Below are positions 42,789 to 53,495 of a stretch of DNA of 64,000 nt, in pieces. The first letter of the stretch is position 1; the number at the start of each line of letters is the position of its first letter. The stretch comes from Cryoendolithus antarcticus. Its lineage: Eukaryota; Ascomycota; Dothideomycetes; Cladosporiales; Cladosporiaceae. Under the pieces are notes generated by a model that saw only the letters and a program-made list of their open reading frames with translations, made no database searches and was not told the origin of the DNA. Location: assembly GCA_002077065.1 (NCBI GenBank), contig NAJO01000032.1, positions 457,463-521,462 on the forward strand. The letters run 5' to 3'. Position numbers and translations under genes: made by a program.

Positions 42789-43316
42789 TCTGCTGGATCT
42801 TTAAAGGGCTAGTCTCGATGGACGTACAGTTGGGCGAAAGGACTGTAAGTAAGCGTATACCCGCAGAGGCAAAAAGCTGACGATGACTGGAGAGCAACCT
42901 GCAGGTATGAGCCTACCTCCGGCCTACCCCTTGCCCTTCGCTCACAAACGACTGGCCGCCCAATGCTTTCCAGGAGGAGGCTGGCGAAACGCTTTGCCGT
43001 CATGACTACGACATGCATATCTGTGAGGTGGCGCTCAGGTACGATCGGACGTGCTCCCACACGAAGATCGCGCGATGCATCTCGTCTACGGCTGAGACAC
43101 GCGATCAATGGGTTAGTCTCGCGCCGATGCGAGTATCGAAAGTACTTGCATGACGCTAGAGATCGATCTCAAATCGGATCTGAAAGCCAATGCCGCACGG
43201 TGCGAGTCGCGGTACTTGCTGCCGAGCCTCAGTCCCGGACACTTCGAGCTCCATCGCGCTTGAGAAGGTCGCCGTCATTTGCCGTCTCACGCGTGCCGAC
43301 GTGGTAGTTTTGCAGT
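42789..43316. promoter_or_regulatory. Divergent promoter, kinase-PHD gene and Zn2Cys6 factor
   Basis: 528 bp between start codons on opposite strands. Contains no supported gene; both neighbours encode predicted nuclear regulators, so shared control is possible (inference). Confidence 0.4.
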
Positions 43317-45731
43317 ATGTCTGCGACGGCGATGGACAGTGGCTCTGGCGATGAGCATCTCGAGGACACACCAAGCGGGACGAAGCGGAAAGCGGAAAGC
43401 GAGAAGCGGACTTATCGCGCATGTCTGCATTGCCGGCAGCGTAAGGCCAGATGCAACTTGTAAGTGATAGGTCGCATTCCTCTCTCATTGGAAGGATGCT
43501 ATGACAGGGCTCATATACGGGAGAACCTTACATTCGCCCATGCTGCGAGTTGCTACGACGGGTCATACTCGGTGATCGCAGAGACCACCATAGTAGGAGT
43601 GTTGTTAACATCTAAGTCGGAAAGCTGACCTACTATTCTTAGATACGGCAGCGGCGAACCAGGTAGGCCACCGTGTGAGCGATGTATCCGAGAGCAGCAC
43701 GAATGCGTCCTCGGGTCCTCGCATCGAGGTGGGAGACGCGTCAAGCGAAGTCATTCCGAAGCGACTGCGAACGGTGTAGCAGCACCGCATATTACGATCG
43801 CTCATGATCACTCGAGTGATCAGTCTCCAAGCTCGCATCCAGCGACATGGGCCACCATGCATCCGGGGCCACCATCGCAGCCGCAGCAGCATCTTGCGCC
43901 TGAACAAGGCTATGCATCTTCGGATCGCACGCCGCACGACGACGCAGTAGACGATACAGTCGCAGCCACCGACCTCCAGAACCCTTCGGATGCTTTAGAC
44001 TTCCTCGCGCAAGTTGCAGAGCGCGATGCTGCACGCTCACCGGGCGAGCGGCCGCACGATCAGAATGCCGGAGCTGGCGCACACGCCCATGGGAATGGCC
44101 ACATTCCATCCCAGCAGCCTACGATTTACCCACTACTGCAGACTGGTCAGTTGTCCGTGGAGATGGTGTCCACACTACTGCTGCGGTATCACGACAAGTA
44201 CCATCCGTACTTCCCAATCGCCAACGTCGATGCGATGACACCGCAAAGGCTGTGGACTACTGCGTCAGATCAGAAGCATCTCCTAACCGCAATGCTAACG
44301 GTAGCATCTCGAGATGTACAAGAATGGCAGCAGACTCACGAGGCATGTTCAGCTCATATGCAGGATCTGATTGCGAACCTAGTGTATGCTGGTACTGGTT
44401 CTGTCGAAGCAATTGAAGCCCTACTTATACTCTCGGAGTGGCCACCACGACAGCCAAGATGTCCATCGATTGGCCGAGGAGAGGAGGATGCAGCTGCGTG
44501 GATGCTTGTAGGCACAGCTATACGGATCGGCTACTTGCTCGGCATTGATCGGACAGGCTTCCGCACTGCGAATGACGGCAACACCGATGGTCTTGATCGT
44601 AAGCGTCTCGCATGGGCCGCGTGCTATATCAGTGATCGTCAAATCAGTGTGCGATTGGGCAAAGCCTTCTGGTCTCGTGGCCCAGGACCTATGACCGCCC
44701 TTGGAACCCGTGACTTCCCTAGTCTGAAGCCAAAGCAACCATGGCAGGACGATTACGCTGCAATCTTTCAGGCAAACCTGGATCTGACGCAGCTGTTCTC
44801 CAACGCGCACGATGTCCTGTATGCGACTAAGGATCGCTCGCAGCAGCTCCACATGGGTGGCGAGTATGTGAAGTATATTGATGACTTCAGAGTATCTTTG
44901 CGGATCTGGCACAGTACCTGGGGTATGCTCTCTTGCTCTGCACCGCTGAAGGCCTCCGTCACGCTATGCTACGAGTATCTACGCCTGTATATCAATGCAT
45001 TCGCATACCAGGCAACCCTGAACCGCCTGGTCGCCAAAGCACAAGCAGCCTCACCGAATGGTGTCCTTGCTACGTCCATTGCCCCGTTCGCTGATATAGC
45101 CTCGACGCCCGATGCTCGGTTCATCTATGAAGCCATCGATGCCGCTACATCGATCCTGAGCGTCTTCAACAGTCTCGATCCGCTCATCCTTCGCACGATG
45201 CCGCTCAAGCTGTGGCTGTGCGTCATCTACAGTGGCACGTTCCTCTATAAAGCGCGATGCACCGGCGTCATGGGTGCGGAGCAGACCGGCCGGGTAAAGC
45301 AGATGATTCATGACGCTGTCGATAAGCTGCAGAAAGCTTCTACGTGCGCGAACGATGTTGGTGATAGGTACTCACGCCTACTACGACTTCTCTGGCGTAA
45401 GCCACCTTCAAGAGGGGACGTCAACCGTGCTGGCGAGCCCGTAAATCAGCACACTTACCCCGCCGGTACATCCATGCCACAGCAGATGGGACCCAGAGAT
45501 GTGCAGCAGCAGATGCAGAACCCGGCCTCCATTAATGCATTCAGCTGGCTGGATCTTGGAGCAGTTGGCGACTTTGCCACAACAAATAACAGTCTTCCCT
45601 CTGAAAGCCTCGACGGTCTAGATCGGTTCGACGACAGTTCAAATGGTGGCTTCGGATCCTTTGACCAGGGCTTTACCATCCCGTTACAGTATGTCTGGAA
45701 TACTGCTTCGCCTTACGGAGTCATGTTCTAG
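43317..45731 (+). CDS. Zn2Cys6 transcription factor with fungal-specific regulatory domain, 743 aa
   Basis: Exons 43317-43459 and 43643-45731; the 183-nt intron (donor GTAAGT, GCTGAC branch near its end, acceptor TAG) splits the zinc cluster. After splicing the spacing is exact: C36-x2-C39-x6-C46-x12-C59-x2-C62-x6-C69, in RACLHCRQRKARCNL and PPCERCIREQHECV, followed by the basic linker RGGRRVKR. The middle homology region starts near STLLLRYHDKYHPYFPI and includes EAIEALLILSEWPPR, AWMLVGTAIRIGYLLGIDRT and RKRLAWAACYISDRQISVRL, the family's conserved blocks. The C-terminus is Gln/Asn/Asp-rich and may activate transcription. It lies divergent to the kinase-PHD gene and next to an oxidoreductase. 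Target genes cannot be read from the sequence. Confidence 0.93.
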
Positions 45732-46142
45732 TCGTGAAGATCAGCCTGGGTAGCGTCTGGAACTGCGCAATCTTGACGGTCCAAAATGTAACAGAATGAA
45801 AGGGAGCCCATCTCGTTCCACCAACGCGAAGAATGGCAATGCACTGCTCAACGTGGTGAGTCCAGTGTTTTCCGCAATACGACCGCAGTGCGGCTGCTGG
45901 TTCTGCTTCGTCAGCCTGCTGGGGAGTCTCTCGCGAAGCCCCGCGAAGCGCGTCATGCCCCACCACTGCTGGACATCTGCAGCATACAAAACATCGACAG
46001 CACGCAACATGTCCGCATTGGCTTGAAAGAGAAACGATCGAGCACCAAACTTGCCAGCTTATAACCCGACTCCTCCGATCTACCACTGAACGTTATCCTC
46101 GCTAGTGAAGGACTGTGCACTACTGAGCAGCTCACTTTCATC
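45732..46142. other. Intergenic, upstream of the MDR oxidoreductase
   Basis: 411 bp between two plus-strand genes; no gene supported. Confidence 0.45.
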
Positions 46143-47270
46143 ATGGCGACTATGAAAGCTATCGGTATGCGTACAGTTGTCGAGGTTGTTGATTGCACAG
46201 TCTGATTTTCCGTACAGGCGTCAAAGATGACAAGGGCCCGCTCGAGAACCTCTTCATTGATGAAATCCCGCGCCCCAAGATCGACCACGCGAAGGCACTC
46301 GTCAAAGTGCGAGCATTTGGGTTGAACCGCATGGACCTCATGCAGCGGGAGGGCAAATACCCATTGCCGCCACAAGCACCAAAGACCATGGGAGTAGAGT
46401 TCAGCGGCACCATTGAAGAGCTGGCAGGGGAGAGTGAGAAGGGTTTCAAGGAAGGTGACGCAGTGTTCGGACTTGCATACGGTGGCGCATATGCAGAGTA
46501 TATTTCTGTAAGCACACATATGCTTGTACACAAGCCGGAAGAGCTGAGTTGGGAGCAATGCGCCGCGATACCAGAGGTGGGTACTCTCTGAAGTCGCAAG
46601 TGCCATCGGGCCATTGACAAAATTTCGAAATCAGGTCTGGATCACAGCTCTCCAAGCGATGTACCTCATTGGCGAGTTCAGTGAAGGCAAGTCGATCCTG
46701 TGGCACGCGGGCGCTAGCAATGTGTCCATCGCCGGCATACAGCTTAGCAAGCACAATGGCGCTTCAGCAGTTTATGCCACAGCACGATCAGACGACAAGA
46801 CCGACTTCTGTGTACGCGAGCTGGGCGCAACAGCAGCATACAACACCAAGTCCGTGGACTGGGCAGACGAGGTTCTCAAAGCCACCAACGGCAAAGGTGT
46901 GGACATCATCATTGATTTCATCGGCCCTTCAGAGCTAGCAAAGAATCTCCGGGCTGCTGCGAAGGATGCGAAGATTGTCAGTTTGGCTTGCCTAGGCGGT
47001 GCGAACCTGCTGCCGGAGCATGAGCAGCCGAACTTCCTGTCCTTCTTCGCCAAGCGAATCCGTTTCGAGGGCAGTGGGCTACGGAGTCGCGATGAGGCGT
47101 ACCAAGGCAAGCTGAGAGATCAGCTAGTCGATCATGCCCTGCCGAAGTTCAAGGATGGGAGTTTCAAGCCGCACATTGAGAAGGTCTTTCCGTGGAAGGA
47201 TATCAAAGAGGCGCATGGACAGATGGAGAGGAATGAGACAAAAGGGAAGCTGGTCTGTACCATCCCATAG
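46143..47270 (+). CDS. Zinc-free MDR quinone oxidoreductase (TP53I3/zeta-crystallin type), 338 aa
   Basis: NAD(P)H-dependent reductase of the medium-chain dehydrogenase superfamily, probably cytosolic. Three exons: 46143-46164, 46218-46576, 46635-47270, with introns of 53 and 58 nt. The first exon is only 22 nt and gives MATMKAI; splicing yields MATMKAIGVKDDKGPLENLF. Family blocks: VKVRAFGLNRMDLMQREGKY, GVEFSGTIEEL, WEQCAAIPEVWITALQAMYL across the second splice, SILWHAGASNVSIAGIQLSK (cofactor domain) and FPWKDIKEAHGQMERNETKG near the end. The zinc-binding Cys/His set of true alcohol dehydrogenases is absent, which places it with quinone reductases. The substrate is not determined. Confidence 0.92.
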
Positions 47271-50031
47271 GCGAGACAATGATATCGCTGTACATCAACC
47301 CGAGCTGGCAGGGTTAGGTGCAGTGGACCCCGAGTATGGGCATCGCTTACACTCTTTAACGAGAGTCGTGGAGTGGACTGCGGATGGCGGCGATGGCCAA
47401 GTTCTGTGCAGGGGCTGTTACTTCACGTACGTGAAGAATGCGCTTTCATCCATAGTGGTCGTGGACAGGAGGGCCGCTGTCGCGTGGATTTGATGAAGAT
47501 CGATCCTCGCTTTATCAGCTGAAGGACCCTTTCAGCGCTGATCCCCTCCACTTCCCGTGATCAGCACTCACATATGTCCCATTTCCGCGGTGGTAATCTC
47601 GCTGGCCCTGCCCTGTCCATGGTGTCTCAGAATCGAAAGGTGAAGGGTCACTACCCTGCCGCAAGGCGCGAACGTCAAGGCAACAGCAGCGTGGGTGTGT
47701 GGTTTGTACATGCCGCGCCATGGTTCAAGCTCTCGAGAGACCGCTGTACCAATCCCGACACTATGGTAGCGAGGCGCCGGCGCATGGTACGCATGGCTAT
47801 GCCGGGTTACACAAAACCGTCTGCAACATCAGTGGGTTCAATGACTTGAGTAATGTCGAAGAAATCGGCATAGCGATACTATGGGAAATCCGGATCTCGA
47901 GGGACCGTACCGCCGACCATTGCGCCCTCACATGACGTGAGGCTACTGCGAACGTGCTTGCCGTACCTGAGAGCGGCATATGCACTGTCAGTTGGCGTTA
48001 CAGTAGTGCCATGCCGAGTCCGTGGTGTTGAGACTGATGGTTGTTACGATGACCACGCGCTCGGGCGATGCGATGCTGCACCCAGCACTACCAATGTGAC
48101 CCCAGAGGCTCAGCGCGAGATTGTGGTGTTGCAGTGCACTGCGATAAGACTCCAAGATAGGGTCTGCGCATTTGTCGAATGTTGACGAGAGCGCGCCGTT
48201 GAGAATCACATGAGAATCAACTTCGATGATTGAGGAGTCACGTTAGTGAAGCCACCTTCCACTTTCGTGGTTCGCCAATCGAGAATTCGGCGTCTAGACC
48301 GCGTCGCTCGTGAGCGCGGAGTCCACTTTGTAGGCCTGATTTTCTACTCCATGTACACGAACGCTTTCTTGATCTGCACCGTATTTCGGAAGTTGCCACA
48401 ACAGCGATTGAGCAAAATTGCGATTGGCAGCATGCTGGATAGGCGAAATCCATGGACACCATTAGACAACCAAACAACCTGTGGCTTTCAATTACTGGAA
48501 ACGAATTGCGAACTCCCACGTTGCACCCTTGCTCGCGAGTCAAGGTCTTTCGATAACCGGACACGGGGTGAGCATCCGAGACTGCGAGAATGCACCATGG
48601 TTGTCGGGCCGGACACCTTCTTTGCTAGCTCGACCAGAGCTCAGCAGCACATGGCGCGATCCAATCATTGGGTGAAGTCTTTGTGCGGCCGTGATCGTAC
48701 AGGTGCAAGCACAGCATGAACGAAGTGCAGAGCCAAAGCAGTCGTATGCTATCCGCACTCGTTGTTTGTGTCCGTGGGACTTGACCGAAAGGGTGCGACA
48801 GTGTGGGTGGAAGCGCTCCATTCGCACGCAGCACGACGTCGCCAAATGCTATTGGCTGCAGTGCGAGTCCATTTGCGTATGCAGACTGGGAAGCTCCACC
48901 AAATCTGCTTCTTCCACCTACGTGCGTGGCACGTAGTATGGGTTTGTCAGATCCTGCTGAACGCCTCTGTGGAGAGAGTTTGAGCTGGGCAGATCTCTGG
49001 GAAGACGCTCGCGTCAGTCGTAGAGACACGAAGAGAGTGCGTCTCCGACAGCATCGCATCGTATATTACATACCTTGTACTGGGAATCGTTCACGGCGCT
49101 CTACAGGGTACCTATCTGTGAGCAATGATGTTCATATGTCACCTTCCCATGTCACCCATGTGGTAGCACGTGGAAGGCCTGGGCTATCAAACGCCGCCCA
49201 CGCTGCCAAAGGGTCCCAGTGCGGTGCCTCTGCTGGGTACGTGCATCGGCAGGCGGAGCAGCAAGCCAAGGGTAGAATCCTAGTCTTGCATTGGCCTGGG
49301 GGAGCATGCCGCTACTGCGCGGTAAATGCAGGCCGACGGACCATTGGGAAACGAAGAGAACTCTGCCATTGCGTACTTTATCACCCACCTAGCCGGCGGG
49401 CGTCCAGTGAAATGTTTCTGTTTGCTCTATCTTGATTTGTTGCTCGTGGAAATTATTTGGCACCTCGGTCTTTTGCAGGGAACTTTGCTCACCCACCAGC
49501 CGAAGCTCTACACTTTGCTCAACTGCAGCTCTCTACAAGCTATTTGGTTACCAGCCAGAGGTCTAAAAGTCAATTCACGAAACGAAAGCCAATGTGGTGG
49601 GCTTGAACTCAGGGACCGTCCGCTACATACCAAGCTTCTCGTCTGATCTTCTAGACTCGTCCGAGCTCTCCGACGGCTCACAGCTTTCCACCGTGGACTG
49701 CTGAATGACCTTGAGAAACACTCAACGAGCCTCCAGCACTAACGTGCAGTTCTACTCTGCCTGCCCGACAGCACCTCGATCAAAATTAGACTGTACATAC
49801 TGCAAAGTATTCAGCCGGCTAGCTTCTGGAGTGGTGCCTCCTTCTGATTAGTTCATTTACCCGCCGTGTACGAAGCATACGATCTGACCCTAGACGTCAC
49901 GAGGAAGTACAGCTAAGGGATTCTCAAGGCCTGAAGCTTGCCGTTCGCCTGTGGGAGGAGCCCTCGAATCACGAATCCCTAGAACTGGCGAATTCAGACT
50001 TCATCAGGTGTAGTACGCAGTGCTGCCCAAT
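47271..50031. other. Gene-poor stretch of about 2.8 kb upstream of the RasB-type gene
   Basis: No supported gene. Frames up to 210 codons (48803-49435, plus strand) occur but show no domain, no conserved composition and heavy overlap with frames on the other strand. No tRNA fold or repeat pair was seen by eye. It could hold a long Ras leader, a non-coding RNA or an old degraded insertion; the base composition does not show the TpA excess seen at the right end. Confidence 0.4.
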
Positions 50032-50851
50032 ATGTCTCATGGCAAGATGACCCTGTACAAGCTGGTGGTGCTTGGAGATGGTGGTGTTGGTAAGACCGCA
50101 TTGACCATCCAGGTAAGTCGTCGCAAACTACTCTTGGAGGCCTCGCTGATTCAATCTACTTTAGCTATGCTTGAACCACTTCGTCGAGACCTACGACCCC
50201 ACAATCGAGGACTCGTATCGCAAGCAGGTTGTCATTGATGGGCAGTCATGCATGCTGGAAGTACTGGACACAGCAGGACAGGAAGAGTACACCGCATTGC
50301 GGGACCAGTGGATCCGCGACGGGGAGGGCTTCGTGCTTGTGTACAGCATCTCTTCACGGGCATCATTTACACGGATACAGAGGTTTCACCATCAGATACA
50401 GCGGGTCAAGGAGTCGGCAGGCGCAGGTTCACCCACATATCCTGGATCACCACTCTCGCAAACGATGGGCAGCTTTGGACCAGCACCAGTCATGCTTGTG
50501 GGGAACAAGTGCGATCGAGTCACGGAGCGAGAGGTCAGCACGCAAGAGGGCAGTGCTCTTGCAAAGCAGCTGGGGTGCGAGTTCGTCGAGGCTTCAGCGA
50601 AGAACTGTGTCAACGTGGAGACGGCATTCTTCAACGTTGTCCGCCAGCTACGGAAGCAGCGAGCAAGTGCGCCTGGCGGACGCGAGCCACGACAGAACTC
50701 AGGACGCGATGCGAGGCCGAGACCGCCAGGAGGTGGCGTCAGAGGACCGTACGATCATTCATATGAGAACTACGGAGCGAAGACCAAGACTGACCGCTAC
50801 AGACGAAACCCCGGTGGCCGCAGTAGCAGATCGAAATGTGTGATCCTGTGA
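50032..50851 (+). CDS. rasB: Ras GTPase, RasB/RAS-2 type, 255 aa
   Basis: Membrane-bound switch protein controlling polarity and development in filamentous fungi. Exons 50032-50112 and 50165-50851; 52-nt intron with donor GTAAGT and acceptor TAG, phase 0. P-loop GDGGVGKT at about 15-22, effector region NHFVETYDPTIEDSYRKQ, switch II LDTAGQEEYTALRDQ, base contacts GNKCD and EASAKN. A Ser/Pro/Gly insertion (ESAGAGSPTYPGSPLSQTMG) in the core is a known mark of the RasB/RAS-2 group rather than RasA. The tail is Arg/Gly/Pro-rich and ends in the CAAX box CVIL; a terminal Leu favours geranylgeranylation. Start chosen at MSHGKMTLYKLVVLG. Confidence 0.93.
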
Positions 50852-52179
50852 AGCATGTTCGACGACTTTCGCTTCCCCTTTCGAATGTCGCTGCCAGCAC
50901 CGATGCCCGCAGCCGGCACAGCATTTGCAATGCTCTCTACCCCTCACCACGCGCTCTGCACAGTCGATCCTAACATCTGCGGACGTGGTCGGGCATCAAC
51001 GGCACGACCAACCTAGCGACTGAAATCTTTGTGCGGCGCGTTGTCCCACACCTCGGTTCCGGATTGGCTTGTGCGGAGCGACGGACAACTACGGCTCCAC
51101 GGCGTATCGGACCGTCATGTGGAACGGCAAGCGAACTGTTCGCATGCATCCATGTGCCACCACCAAACACTCGTGGAACAGCTGAACATGAGCTCGCAAA
51201 TGACGATGTTGCGGCATGCAAGTGCAATATATCGAAGAGGTGCCGTTCACATGCGCTGCGGGGAGACTTTAGCCTGATGTGCTCAGCTCGTTTCTGGCAC
51301 GTGAAGGACAGGGCACTTGAGTCAGACGCTGCATTCACGGCCGATCATGTGACAAGAATTGCATGTCACGGCAAGTTCGCCCACATGCAATATGGCAGAT
51401 GCTCGGTGACGCCGGGATGTTCGGATTTGCCGGCATGCTGGAGCATGGCTAGCGTTCCGGACGGCGGAGCAGAGCGATCGTATGTTGGCCATCTCGAGCA
51501 CGAAGTTGGTCCTGCGGACACGATTCCGACAATATCTACCCTAGACTACGACAGTTGCCAAGCACAAGTCCTTGCCTAGACGTTCTAGACCACCTCGCAA
51601 ACCTACGGGCCCGGCACGTCATTCATAAAACGACCGTCTTACGGCTCTCCAGGCATCCGCTTGGTAGACAGCGACACAGCTCTGGCATTCTTGCTCCAGC
51701 TTCACTTACGCGACCTTGAGCTTTCTTCAGCCGTCTTCTCCTGCCGCGTTGTGGCATCCGTGACCACGTTCCAGCAGTGCCGATGCATCCCGGGACCTCC
51801 TCTGAGCTTACTCAATCGCGAGGAGTGGTATATGACGCGACAGTGTCGCTCAGTCTATGATCCATCGATGCTCCGGCAGGGACTGCTGCAGATTCACTCA
51901 AGTCCTACGGCACTGCCTTCCATACAGCGCCGGGGCTTCAGGGCTAGTCAGGGTCGAAGATAATGAGCTGACCAAGATCCCCGATAGCTAGCCACTGTGT
52001 CTCTCGCCGTGCGAGAGCGTGAATGGTAGGGTCGACCTCGGACGCCAGGTCCTCCGACAACGGCTTCATAGATATGACAAACTTCTCTCCTGCTCCTCAG
52101 GGACACTCGTCGAAGCTTCCTCCCAATCAGAACGTCTCCGTCGGTCTCTCGTCGTTCATGCCACCCATCCCAAGCTCTC
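50852..52179. other. Intergenic, 1.3 kb
   Basis: 3' flank of the Ras gene and 3' flank of the minus-strand small unknown gene. Frames of up to 182 codons have no recognisable feature. Nothing else seen. Confidence 0.4.
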
Positions 52180-52656
52180 TCATCCGGCCATAACCCCCTG
52201 TACCACATCGCCAGCCGGAATCTCCCGCCGTCGCTTTCTCCGCTGCACGCGCATCTGCATCTCCACCTCCATCAACCGCCTCTGGATCCATCCTCGCAAC
52301 TCTCGATCATTCTTCACACTCTCATGGTTCAGCATTTCTGTCAGTCCAGTCTTGATATCGGCATTGAGAGCGAAGTCGACACAGCCGATGTCCCCGGAGG
52401 TCGTCTCCGATGCAGGCATAGCGTAGATATGAGTAGCGGATGAAGTCCTAGAAGGTGTAGGAGATGCTGGAGCTGAGGAGGCGGGAGTGGAGGACGGCGA
52501 CGGAGTCGAGGACGATGTCCACAATGGTGTCGACGGAGGAGACTGTGCGAGGATTGAGGCTATGGGTACTGGTTCTCGGAAGGTCCGGCGGGGCGAGGAT
52601 AGAAGATCCATGATGTCCTCTTCGTAGATGGAGTGAAGCGGCTCGTAGCTATTCAT
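52180..52656 (-). CDS. Small unknown protein, 158 aa
   Basis: Uninterrupted frame, MNSYEPLHSIYEEDIMDLLS at the start. The middle is a Ser/Thr/Pro-rich low-complexity stretch (about 40-75). The C-terminal third looks folded or helical: CVDFALNADIKTGLTEMLNH, then VKNDRELRGWIQRRLMEVEM and a basic run QRRKRRRE that could be a nuclear localisation signal. The contrast of a disordered middle with a well-formed amphipathic C-terminal helix, and a clean start, make a real gene likely. Family unknown; a nuclear role is only suggested by the basic run. Confidence 0.5.
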   Translation of the reverse strand: MNSYEPLHSIYEEDIMDLLSSPRRTFREPVPIASILAQSPPSTPLWTSSSTPSPSSTPASSAPASPTPSRTSSATHIYAMPASETTSGDIGCVDFALNADIKTGLTEMLNHESVKNDRELRGWIQRRLMEVEMQMRVQRRKRRREIPAGDVVQGVMAG

Positions 52657-53495
52657 CTTGCTAGCAGTGTAGTGGCTCTGTTTCTTGAATCCGGAAAATT
52701 TCTGTGGCCACCATTAGGGTGTGCGAGAGCGCTGAATATGATAAAGTGTATACCACAGAGCTACGCAAAGATCACGTCTTGTCGTTCAGAGAGCCTCATG
52801 AATATCGTCATATACCTTATAACTACATTCTGCTAGCTGCGTCTGTGCAGTATCATTACCTCCAGATCTCCACAACCCAGACAATCGACCAAACTTGCAA
52901 TCGTCAGCCAGCCAGTCCAAACCCACCACAACGGCTTCATATCAATGCGAAAGCCTGGCAAGCGGCAAGCCTGGCCATTGATCTAGTCCTCCCTAACGCA
53001 ATCACGCACGTGGCTCCATAGAGTTCCATCAACTTTATCTTCGCATGCTGCATCTAGAATTTGTGGCGTCTGCGGGCGTGCAGAAGCCGACTTCTTTCGG
53101 ATACTGCGACTAAATTGAGCGAAGAACGTTATCGTAGATGCCGATGCTGTGGGAACGTGGAAATGAGATGGTGATGATGGGGGGATTGCGTCGATGGCGC
53201 ATACAGTACTACGGTGGCAGATACGTGGGATGCTTCGCGACTAGCCTATGCAGATGTGACGGGTCTTGAATCAGGGCTAGAGTGGTGGGCCGAAGCTGCG
53301 ATTCCAACGTTCCACCATACCAGACGCGACGGAGACAGCGTCTAATCCCTCATGACAATCACATTGCTGTAGCAGTAAAAGGCCAACTCGGGCCTTGCGG
53401 GCAAGCGGCCACTACCCACAACCTCGTCGTGGCTGCCTCATAGCGAAGTCATGTCCTACGGCGCCGTACGTCTTACGTCCGCTGCACATGGCCAT
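52657..53495. other. Intergenic, 839 bp
   Basis: Upstream region of the small unknown gene and 3' flank of the Prp1-type gene. No gene supported. Confidence 0.45.

Noticed and set aside
48803..49435. 210-codon plus-strand frame in the gap before the Ras gene
   Set aside because: No recognisable feature, mixed composition, and overlap with equally long frames on other strands; the length is within chance for this GC content.
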